5,942 bases of DNA from NCBI GenBank assembly GCA_902782395.1, contig CACZNF010000041.1:1-5942 (forward strand), read 5' to 3'. Every line of letters begins with the position of its first letter. The stretch's first letter is position 1. The position numbers and the translations under genes are program-made. Source of the DNA: an uncultured Erysipelotrichaceae bacterium (GTDB taxonomy: Bacteria; Bacillota_I; Bacilli_A; RFN20; CAG-826). The notes under the pieces were generated by a model that was given only the letters and a program-made list of their open reading frames with translations, was not told the DNA's origin and did no database searches. Below are positions 1-5,548 of this stretch, one piece after another.

Positions 1-2
1 TT

Positions 3-776
3 CCTATTGTTTTAGAAATTGACCGTATTTGTCGAAAAAACAACATTCCCTACGCCTTATCCTTTGGTAGCGCTTTAGGCATCTATAACTATGGGGGCTT
101 TTTACCATGGGATGATGATGCTGATATCGTTTTTAACTATGAAGACTTACCTCGACTAATTGAAGCTTTTAAAAAAGACTTAAGTCCTGACTATGTTTTT
201 GATTGCTACGAAGTAGATAATCGCTATAACATCTTACAACCAACAATCAAAGTGAAGAATAAAAATGGTCCAACTATGGTGGATAAAAATTATAAGCGCA
301 TGAAAGATAGAATCCATTCAAGTGATGGTTTCTTTGTGGATATGGTCGCTCTTGTGGGTATGAAAGACGCTAAAAGTCATAAAAAGCTACTAAATAGAAG
401 TAGAAGAAGACTAATTTCCTATTTTGTGCAAGATTATATGTTTAATCATGATCCACTTAAACTGAAAGCTAAAATGAAAGAGGAAGAAAAGAAATACGCT
501 GAAATGTATAAAGATGCACCATATGTTTCACAAACCGCAATCTTACCTTTCCCTGCACAAAAGCAAAACTTACTTCCAAAGGAAGTAGTTTATCCATTTA
601 AGGAATATTTATTCAATGGACATAGGCTTTATTCTTTTAACAATGTCAAAGCTTTCTTAATCCAATTCTTTGGAGAAGATAGTTTAAGAAAATTTGATGG
701 TGAAAAGTGGTATGATCCTTATCCAAAAAATAAGCGTAAAACAATACACATCAAAGCCTTTGATTTCAATAAATAA
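3..776 (+). CDS. LicD family phosphotransferase, 5'-truncated by window edge
   Basis: The frame is open from the left edge, giving 257 visible residues and a normal TAA stop; the true start lies outside the window. LicD-family proteins have a nucleotidyltransferase-like fold and transfer phosphorylcholine or related phospho-substituents to teichoic acids, capsule or other surface glycans. What I see: an N-terminal block reading as helix, then 'SFGSALGIYNYGGFLPWDDDAD', with the acidic PWDDDAD metal-binding motif at visible residues 35-41; GFFVD at 109-113, matching the family's G-[IF]-F-[IV]-D block; and a C-terminal FNGHRLYSF (about 204-212) followed by FFGED (222-226), matching the usual 'F-x-G-x-x-[FY]-x-[VF]-P' and 'YG' region. 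The family commonly has only a few tens of residues before the first block, so little is missing. A GTG at 252 lies in frame but starts after the catalytic motif and is not the real start. The substrate cannot be told from sequence. There is no convincing terminator of its own before the next promoter. Confidence 0.88.
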   Translation, partial: PIVLEIDRICRKNNIPYALSFGSALGIYNYGGFLPWDDDADIVFNYEDLPRLIEAFKKDLSPDYVFDCYEVDNRYNILQPTIKVKNKNGPTMVDKNYKRMKDRIHSSDGFFVDMVALVGMKDAKSHKKLLNRSRRRLISYFVQDYMFNHDPLKLKAKMKEEEKKYAEMYKDAPYVSQTAILPFPAQKQNLLPKEVVYPFKEYLFNGHRLYSFNNVKAFLIQFFGEDSLRKFDGEKWYDPYPKNKRKTIHIKAFDFNK

Positions 777-797
777 TATTTCTTTTATAAAAAAATA

Positions 798-825
798 TTT
801 ACAAAACGTACATATTCGGTATAAT
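798..825 (+). promoter_or_regulatory. Sigma-A type promoter of the rimP-nusA operon
   Basis: The -35 hexamer TTTACA (798-803, 5 of 6 consensus bases) and the -10 hexamer TATAAT (820-825, perfect) are separated by 16 nt. The sequence just upstream (777-797) is almost all A and T and could act as an UP-like element. The expected transcription start is about 830-832, leaving a leader of roughly 75 nt before rimP. There is no extended -10 TGn. This is the only strong promoter I see for the five-gene operon. Confidence 0.85.
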
Positions 826-832
826 GACTATG

Positions 833-854
833 CTGTTTAGCGAAAGTTAAGCAG
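833..854 (+). promoter_or_regulatory. 5'-end RNA hairpin with GAAA tetraloop in the rimP leader
   Basis: CTGTTTAGC (833-841) pairs fully with GTTAAGCAG (846-854) as nine consecutive pairs, two of them G-U, closing a GAAA tetraloop (842-845) with a C-G pair. The helix can be extended outward to about 829/858 with A-U and G-U pairs. It would sit at or within a few nucleotides of the predicted 5' end of the transcript. Such a position could protect the mRNA 5' end or influence folding of the terminator hairpin downstream; the role is inference, while the pairing is directly visible. Confidence 0.65.
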
Positions 855-869
855 TGTATACTCTGAATA

Positions 870-898
870 AGAGTGGCCAAAAGCCACTCTTTGTTTTT
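870..898 (+). terminator. Intrinsic terminator / probable attenuator in the rimP-nusA leader
   Basis: AGAGTGGC (870-877) pairs with GCCACTCT (883-890) in an 8-bp stem with a CAAAA loop, followed by TTGTTTTT (891-898), a T tract broken by one G. It lies after the promoter and before the rimP start, so it would stop transcripts entering the operon as well as any read-through from the licD-like gene. In Bacillus subtilis, NusA stimulates termination in the nusA operon leader and so limits its own synthesis, and NusA-dependent terminators there tend to have weak hairpins or interrupted U tracts. The position and broken U tract here fit that scheme. A simpler reading is a terminator for the upstream gene only. 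A competing hairpin, ACTCT (860-864) with AGAGT (870-874), would disrupt the stem. Confidence 0.75.
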
Positions 899-905
899 GA
901 AGGAT

Positions 906-1364
906 ATGGAATTAAAAGAATTAAAAAGTCTCATCGAAAAGAAAGTTAACGAAAGTGGTTATACCCTTGAAGAGTTTTCTTATTCTCACGCTAACGGTCA
1001 AGACACATTGACTCTCGTCGTGGATAAAGATACCGACATCGATATGAACATGATCGTGGAATTAACAAATTCCGTGAATGCTTATCTTGATGAGATTAAT
1101 CCTTTTGAAAATCCATATACCTTAGATTTATCTTCTTTAGGCGCAGAGAAACCTTTAAAAGTTAATAATCTCGCCCCATACGTTGGTAAGTACGTGAACG
1201 TTCACATGATTAATCCAATTAAAGGAGAAAACATCTACGAAGGCGAACTTAAGGAAGTTAATGATGATAATATCATCATCGTCTATCGTAATAAAACCAG
1301 GAGTATTCCATTAGAGATATTAAAGAATAATATCTACAAAATACGTTTAGCGATTAAATTTTAA
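906..1364 (+). CDS. rimP: Ribosome maturation factor RimP
   Basis: RimP (YlxS/YhbC family) binds the 30S subunit and helps its maturation. From ATG 906 the product is 152 residues, close to the roughly 155 typical of the family. The N-terminal alpha/beta domain (about 1-84) opens with 'LKSLIEKKVNESGYTLEEF', the usual helix plus G-[YF]-x-L strand, and closes with SSLGAEKPL at 76-84, the equivalent of the family's SSPGxxRPL, with Pro to Leu and Arg to Lys changes. The C-terminal SH3/Sm-like domain (about 85-152) includes 'VGKYVNVHM' and 'IYEGELKEV' and ends in 'IRLAIKF'. An in-frame GTG at 873 would add 11 residues, but it lies inside the leader terminator stem and lacks an upstream ribosome binding site. 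ATG 906 has GAAGGA at 899-904, only 1 nt away, which is unusually close, so the start is likely but not certain. It is the first gene of the operon; nusA follows 12 nt downstream. Confidence 0.9.
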   Translation: MELKELKSLIEKKVNESGYTLEEFSYSHANGQDTLTLVVDKDTDIDMNMIVELTNSVNAYLDEINPFENPYTLDLSSLGAEKPLKVNNLAPYVGKYVNVHMINPIKGENIYEGELKEVNDDNIIIVYRNKTRSIPLEILKNNIYKIRLAIKF

Positions 1365-1368
1365 GGAG
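1363..1368 (+). promoter_or_regulatory. Strong ribosome binding site of nusA overlapping the rimP stop
   Basis: AAGGAG lies 8 nt before ATG 1377 and shares bases with the TAA stop of rimP (1362-1364). It fixes the nusA start. A ribosome terminating on rimP would sit on this site, which suggests coupled or competing translation of the two genes. It is the best-matched Shine-Dalgarno in the operon. Confidence 0.85.
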
Positions 1369-1376
1369 TAAAAATT

Positions 1377-3083
1377 ATGGCTATTAACGCAGCAGACTTC
1401 CTTGCCGCTCTTGAAGAGATTGAAGCGAGCAAAGGAATTAGCAAGCAATCCATTCTTGATTTTTTACAAGAATCCCTCATCAAAGCGTATCGTAAACAAC
1501 TTGGTGGTGATGACGCTGATGTCCGTGTCAATATCGACCCAGAAAAAGGCATCATTGATATGTGTCAAGCCAAAGCCGTTGTGGACGAAGTAGAAGACGA
1601 TTTCTTACAAATCAGCGTGCAAGACGCGAATGCTTTAGACAAGTCTAAAAAGTATAAAGCCGGCGATGAATTCTTCATTCCTGCATCTATTGAGGAATTA
1701 AAGAAAGCTACCGCCATGAGCGTCAAGAGCATGATGAAACAAAAATTCGCCGAAGCGGAAAAGAGCATTCTTTATGAAACATTTAAAGATAAAATCGGCA
1801 CCCTCATCACAGGTAAGGTTGAAAAAGTTGATGATCGTGGTATTTCCGTGAACATTGTTAAAACATCTGTTTATTTACCAAAGAAAGAATTAATTGGTGA
1901 TGAAAGATTTATTGTTGGCGAAACAGTGAAGATTTACGTTGATGACGTGGCTAGTGGCACTAAAGGCGCACACATTGTTGTCTCTCGTAGTAAAGAAGGT
2001 TTCTTAAAATGCTTATTAGCAGAAGAAATTAGTGAAATCTACGATGGCACAGTGCAAATCAAGGCCATTGCTCGTGAAGCTGGTGAAAGAAGTAAAGTTG
2101 CCGTTTATAGCAAAGATCCAACTATAGATCCTGCCGGTGCCTGTATTGGTAGCAACGGTGGTAGAATCCAAAAAGTCGTTTCCCAATTAGGAAACGGTGG
2201 TATCAATAAAGAAAAGATCGATATTATCGGTTACAGTGAAAACACTGCCTTATTTATCATGGAAGCTTTAAAGCCTGCCCGTGTGTTAGGCGCTGTCGTT
2301 GACGAAGCCAATAAGAGTGCTATCGCCATTGTTAATGATGATTCCTTCTCTTTAGCCATTGGTCGTCGTGGTGTTAACGTCCGTTTAGCCGTTAAGTTAA
2401 CTGGTTATAACATTGACGTTAAGACAGAAACCGCTGCTGCTGAAGAAGGTCTTACATACATTTCTCTTGAAGAAGCTACAGCCGAAGAAAACGCTAAGAA
2501 GGCTGAACAAATCATGCTCAAGAAAGCTAACGAAGAAAACGCTGCTCAACCAAGTGTTTTACGTGGCTTACCAGAAGGCTATGTTGCTCCTCAAGACCGT
2601 GTTTATGAAGAAGAAACAATTGAAGATAACGCTGAATTAAATGAAGCTTTAGAAAACGAAGCTGAAAAGAAAGAAGCCGTTATCGAACAACCAGTCGTGG
2701 AAGAAGCAAAAGTTGAAGTTGCTCCTCAAGCAGAAGAAGTCAACGAAGAACCTGTCGAAGAAGTCAAAGAAGAGGTTAAAGAAGAACACAAAGAAGTTAA
2801 GACAACAACTTCTATTGAAGCCCTCGAAAAATCTCTCGCTGATGAATCTTCACGTAAGGCTAATAAAGGCACTAAAAAGTCCTATAAGAAGAACAACAAG
2901 AAAGCCGAAGACGAAGAAGAAAGCGAAGAAAATAAACCAGTTATCGCTACAGGTGAAAGAATGTCCATTTACACCGAAGAAGAACTCCGTGAAATGGAAG
3001 AAGAAGAACAACTCGAAGACGAAGTCGATGATGAAGAAGTCGACTATGATGAATACGACGAGTATTACGATAACGATAGATAA
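1377..3083 (+). CDS. nusA: Transcription termination/antitermination factor NusA with long acidic C-terminal extension
   Basis: NusA binds RNA polymerase near the RNA exit channel, lengthens pauses and promotes hairpin-dependent termination. The product has 568 residues: an N-terminal RNAP-binding domain (about 1-130, with 'EASKGISKQSILDFLQESL' near the start), S1 domain (about 137-203), KH1 (about 225-290, GSNG loop at 258-261) and KH2 (about 291-350, GRRG loop at 329-332, 'LAIGRRGVNVRLAVKLTG'). Residues 351-568 form an extension rich in Glu, Lys and Ala: EE/VK-rich stretches at 408-475, a basic block at 493-510 and a terminal tail (525-568) with many Glu, Asp and Tyr. B. subtilis NusA ends soon after KH2 at about 370 residues. 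KH1 carries about 5 extra residues (GNGGIN region, 272-277) and lacks the basic residue common in the first GxxG loop. AAGGAG (1363-1368) overlaps the rimP stop, 8 nt before the ATG. The stop overlaps the ylxR start. Confidence 0.97.
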   Translation: MAINAADFLAALEEIEASKGISKQSILDFLQESLIKAYRKQLGGDDADVRVNIDPEKGIIDMCQAKAVVDEVEDDFLQISVQDANALDKSKKYKAGDEFFIPASIEELKKATAMSVKSMMKQKFAEAEKSILYETFKDKIGTLITGKVEKVDDRGISVNIVKTSVYLPKKELIGDERFIVGETVKIYVDDVASGTKGAHIVVSRSKEGFLKCLLAEEISEIYDGTVQIKAIAREAGERSKVAVYSKDPTIDPAGACIGSNGGRIQKVVSQLGNGGINKEKIDIIGYSENTALFIMEALKPARVLGAVVDEANKSAIAIVNDDSFSLAIGRRGVNVRLAVKLTGYNIDVKTETAAAEEGLTYISLEEATAEENAKKAEQIMLKKANEENAAQPSVLRGLPEGYVAPQDRVYEEETIEDNAELNEALENEAEKKEAVIEQPVVEEAKVEVAPQAEEVNEEPVEEVKEEVKEEHKEVKTTTSIEALEKSLADESSRKANKGTKKSYKKNNKKAEDEEESEENKPVIATGERMSIYTEEELREMEEEEQLEDEVDDEEVDYDEYDEYYDNDR

Positions 3084-3334
3084 TGCGTACAACTATTTTT
3101 AGAACATGCATCGTTACTAGAAAGCTCTTAAGTAAGGAAGAGATGTTTAGAGTAGTTAAGACTCCTAATCATGAAATAAAGATCGATTCCTCTTATGTAG
3201 CGCAAGGACGCGGTTGCTATTTATCTAAAGATAAAGACCTTATTATTAAGGCCAAAAGTAAACGCTTAATCGAAAAACATTTAAGAGTCAATGACTGCCA
3301 AGCAGTCTATGACCAACTATTAGAATTACTATAA
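3083..3334 (+). CDS. rnpM: RNase P modulator RnpM (YlxR family)
   Basis: A small basic protein of 83 residues. YlxR-family proteins bind RNA; the B. subtilis member, renamed RnpM, binds RNase P RNA and modulates the enzyme in vitro. Family signatures are visible: RTCIVTR at 7-13 (family R-x-C-[VI]-[VA]), 'LSKEEMFRVVKT' at 16-27, GRGCYL at 42-47 (usually GRGAYL, here Cys for Ala), then a Lys/Arg-rich helix 'KAKSKRLIEKHLR' at 56-68. The ATG shares its A with the last base of the nusA TAA stop (TAATG). No Shine-Dalgarno is visible upstream, so initiation probably depends on ribosomes finishing nusA. In B. subtilis ylxQ follows; here infB follows after 17 nt. Confidence 0.93.
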   Translation: MRTTIFRTCIVTRKLLSKEEMFRVVKTPNHEIKIDSSYVAQGRGCYLSKDKDLIIKAKSKRLIEKHLRVNDCQAVYDQLLELL

Positions 3335-3339
3335 GAAAG

Positions 3340-3354
3340 AAGGTGTTGTTGATG
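3340..3354 (+). promoter_or_regulatory. Ribosome binding site deciding the infB start
   Basis: AAGG (3340-3343), within the purine run AGAAAGAAGG, precedes a string of four possible in-frame starts: GTG 3343, TTG 3346, TTG 3349 and ATG 3352. Only ATG 3352 has normal spacing (8 nt) from this site; GTG 3343 overlaps it. ATG 3352 is therefore chosen as the infB start. Confidence 0.75.
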
Positions 3355-5190
3355 GGAAAGAATTTTAAGAATAACAATTCAGGACGTGAAACAAACGTCT
3401 CCACAAAAGTCAAATCAGACCGTGCCAAATCCAAAGTGAATGGTGGTGTCTTTGTTTACACTGGTGCAATCAGCGCAGGTGAACTAGCTAAGACAATTAA
3501 TGTCCCTCTTGGTGATGTTATCAAATTCTTGTTCTTACAGGGTAAAATGGTCACCATCAACACCATCCTTGATGATGAACTTATCGGTCTAGTTTGTTTA
3601 GAGTTCGGTTACGACTTCCAAAAGAAAGTAATCGTCGCTGCTGAACACTTCGAAGACGTCGAGATTAACGATGATCCAAGTAAGTTAAAACCAAGACCTC
3701 CAGTTGTGACCATTATGGGTCACGTTGACCATGGTAAAACTACCCTTATTGACGCGATTAGAAACTCTAATCTTGTCGATGGTGAATTCGGTGGTATCTC
3801 CCAAGAAATTGGTGCTTACCAAAAAGAAATTAATGGTCAAAAAATTACATTTATCGACACTCCTGGACACGAAGCTTTCACTGCGATGAGAGCAAGAGGT
3901 GCTGGTGTCACTGATATCGTCGTTTTAGTGGTTGCCGCTGACGATGGTGTCATGCCTCAAACAATTGAAGCTATTGACCACGCTAAAGCTGCTGGTGTTC
4001 CAATTATTGTTGCCATTAACAAAATGGATAAACCAGGTGCTGATCCAGAAAGAGTGAAAAACGAACTTATTGCTCATGATGTTATTTGCGAAGAATTCGG
4101 TGGTGATGTTATCGCTGTTGAAATCTCTGCGAAAAAGAAACAAAACATCGATGGCTTATTAGAAAGCATCCTCTTAGTGGCCGAAATGAAAGAATTAAAA
4201 GCCAACCCAGACAGATACGCTCTTGGTACAGTATTAGAAGCTAAACTCGACAAGAACGAAGGTCCTAAAGCTACGCTTTTAGTCCAAAACGGATCCTTAA
4301 AAGAAGGTGACTACTTAGTCGTTGGTACAACATATGGTAAAGCCAGAAGAATGACTAACGAATATCGTAAAGTTTTACAAACTGCTACTCCAGGCACACC
4401 AGTTTCCATTATTGGTTTAAGCGAAGTGCCTCAAGCGGGTGAACATTTCATGGCGTTCGCTGAAGAAAGCGAAGCTAGAAGCATTGCCACAAAACGTAAA
4501 CTCTTAAAAGAACAAGCGGAAAGAAATAAAACAAGCGCTGCATCCTTAGATGATTTATTCAATCTTGCTAAGGAAGGTGAAGTTCAAAATCTTAACGTCA
4601 TTGTTAAAGCCGAATCTACCGGTAGTGCAGAAGCTGTTAAAGCATCCTTAGAAAAACTCACTAACGATAAGATTAAGATCAATGTTGTGAGAGCCTCTTC
4701 TGGTGCTATCACTGAAAGTGACGTCCTTCTTGCGGGCGCATCACACGCGATTATTTATGGTTTTAATGTGAGACCAGACGCGAAAACAAGAGCTAAAGCT
4801 CAAGAAGAAAAAGTTGAAATCAGATTACACCGTATCATCTACGCTTTAATTGAAGAAATCCAAGCCGCGATGAAAGGTATGCTTGCCCCAACCATGGTGG
4901 AAAAAGTACTTGGTCAAGCCGAAATCAGAAGATTATTCAAAGTCTCAAAACTTGGTACAATCGCTGGTTGTATGGTCGTCGATGGTGTGATTAAAGCCAC
5001 AGGTGGTGTCCGTGTCATGAGAGATGGCGTGGTCATCTATGAAGGTAAACTCGCTTCCTTACAAAGAGAAAAAGATCTCGCTAAAGAAGTAAAAGCGGGC
5101 TATGAATGTGGTATGCTTATCGAAAACTTTAATGACATTAAAGAAGGCGATATCATCGAATCTTACGAAATGGTGGAACAAAAGGATTAA
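3352..5190 (+). CDS. infB: Translation initiation factor IF-2
   Basis: IF2 is the GTPase that places fMet-tRNA on the 30S subunit and promotes 50S joining. From ATG 3352 it has 612 residues, shorter than B. subtilis IF2 (about 716) because the variable basic N-terminal region is reduced to about 30 residues. Order of domains: IF2_N-type segment (about 32-95, '[20 protein letters not shown]'), G domain (about 115-285), domain II beta barrel (about 290-380), domain III (about 410-510) and the C-terminal tRNA-binding barrel (about 515-612). GTPase motifs: G1 GHVDHGKT 123-130; G2 [10 protein letters not shown] 147-156; G3 DTPGHEAF 169-176 with the catalytic His 173; G4 NKMDKP 223-228; G5 SAK 259-261. 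The G2 motif differs from the usual GGITQHIGAY at two positions. '[15 protein letters not shown]' near the end is the family's conserved C2 block. It lies 17 nt after rnpM and 2 nt before rbfA. Confidence 0.98.
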   Translation: MGKNFKNNNSGRETNVSTKVKSDRAKSKVNGGVFVYTGAISAGELAKTINVPLGDVIKFLFLQGKMVTINTILDDELIGLVCLEFGYDFQKKVIVAAEHFEDVEINDDPSKLKPRPPVVTIMGHVDHGKTTLIDAIRNSNLVDGEFGGISQEIGAYQKEINGQKITFIDTPGHEAFTAMRARGAGVTDIVVLVVAADDGVMPQTIEAIDHAKAAGVPIIVAINKMDKPGADPERVKNELIAHDVICEEFGGDVIAVEISAKKKQNIDGLLESILLVAEMKELKANPDRYALGTVLEAKLDKNEGPKATLLVQNGSLKEGDYLVVGTTYGKARRMTNEYRKVLQTATPGTPVSIIGLSEVPQAGEHFMAFAEESEARSIATKRKLLKEQAERNKTSAASLDDLFNLAKEGEVQNLNVIVKAESTGSAEAVKASLEKLTNDKIKINVVRASSGAITESDVLLAGASHAIIYGFNVRPDAKTRAKAQEEKVEIRLHRIIYALIEEIQAAMKGMLAPTMVEKVLGQAEIRRLFKVSKLGTIAGCMVVDGVIKATGGVRVMRDGVVIYEGKLASLQREKDLAKEVKAGYECGMLIENFNDIKEGDIIESYEMVEQKD

Positions 5191-5192
5191 TT

Positions 5193-5531
5193 ATGGCCAA
5201 TAAAGAAGAAAGAATTGCTGGCATTATCCGTAAAAGCATCAGTGAAATCATCACGATGGAATTAAAAAATCCACATCTTGGATTCGTCACTATTCCAGAA
5301 GTGAAAGTCAGTAAAGATTTCTCTTATGCGAAAGTTTATGTCTCCTTCATGTTTGAAGAACAAATCGAAGAAGGCATGAAAGTCTTAGAAAAGAGCAAAG
5401 GTTTCATTAGAAGTGGGCTCGCTAAAAGACTCGATACAAGACGTTGTCCTGAACTAGTCTTTGTTCTCGATGAATCTTTCAAAAGAGAAGCCAGAATTAC
5501 AGAGTTATTAAATAAAGATAAAGAGAAGTAA
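5193..5531 (+). CDS. rbfA: 30S ribosome-binding factor RbfA
   Basis: RbfA binds the 30S subunit near the 5' end helix of 16S rRNA and aids late maturation and cold growth. The product has 112 residues, the normal family size, and a single KH-type domain without other modules. Visible family blocks: 'RIAGIIRKSISEIITMEL' at 7-24, 'VTIPEVKVSKDFSYAKVYV' at 32-50, 'GFIRSGLAKRLDTRRCPEL' at 70-88 and LDES at 92-95. The AxG kink typical of RbfA reads S-K-G (68-70). AAAGGA (5181-5186), inside the infB end, lies 6 nt before ATG 5193, so translation is probably coupled to infB. In B. subtilis ylxP lies between infB and rbfA; it is missing. It is the last gene of the operon; its final codons and stop form part of the terminator stem. 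Confidence 0.96.
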   Translation: MANKEERIAGIIRKSISEIITMELKNPHLGFVTIPEVKVSKDFSYAKVYVSFMFEEQIEEGMKVLEKSKGFIRSGLAKRLDTRRCPELVFVLDESFKREARITELLNKDKEK

Positions 5532-5548
5532 ATAACTTCTCTTTTTTT
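5522..5548 (+). terminator. Intrinsic terminator of the rimP-rbfA operon
   Basis: AGAGAAGT (5522-5529) pairs perfectly with ACTTCTCT (5535-5542) around an AAATA loop, extendable by A-T pairs, and is followed by an unbroken T run to 5548. The 5' arm includes the last rbfA codons and the first base of its TAA stop (5529-5531). The T run overlaps the stop codon of the convergent acetyltransferase gene (5547-5549). On the minus strand the same stem is followed by TTTATCTTTATT, so it may also terminate that gene, less strongly. Confidence 0.92.

Noticed and set aside
252..776. A separate 174-residue gene starting at GTG 252.
   Set aside because: The same frame is open back to the window start and encodes the LicD catalytic motif upstream, so this is only the 3' part of a longer gene.
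775..799. AT-only inverted repeat AATATTT / AAATATT after the licD-like gene, a possible terminator.
   Set aside because: The stem has no G-C pairs, the loop is 11 nt, there is no T tract, and it overlaps the -35 region. It is more likely the AT-rich upstream part of the promoter.
830..850. Mini-ORF ATG CTG TTT AGC GAA AGT TAA in the rimP leader, a possible leader peptide.
   Set aside because: It would begin at the predicted transcript 5' end with no ribosome binding site and is fully inside the 5' hairpin. It has no run of a regulatory codon. The RNA hairpin explains the sequence better.
777..905. A riboswitch, T-box or tRNA gene in the only intergenic gap of notable size.
   Set aside because: The leader is only about 75 nt and is accounted for by a 5' hairpin and a terminator. 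I see no T-box motif, tRNA cloverleaf or known aptamer core.
2733..2805. Repeated GAAGAAGTC/GAAGAAGTT units, considered as a tandem DNA repeat.
   Set aside because: The units are short and irregular and arise from EEVxEE-type repeats in the NusA tail; no longer exact repeat period is visible.
2713..3102. Lys-rich 129-residue frame overlapping the nusA 3' end on the plus strand, and an 80-residue hydrophobic frame opposite it (2850-3092).
   Set aside because: Both are shadows of the GAA/AAG-rich NusA tail in other frames. The composition follows from the purine-rich strand and neither has family features or a ribosome binding site.
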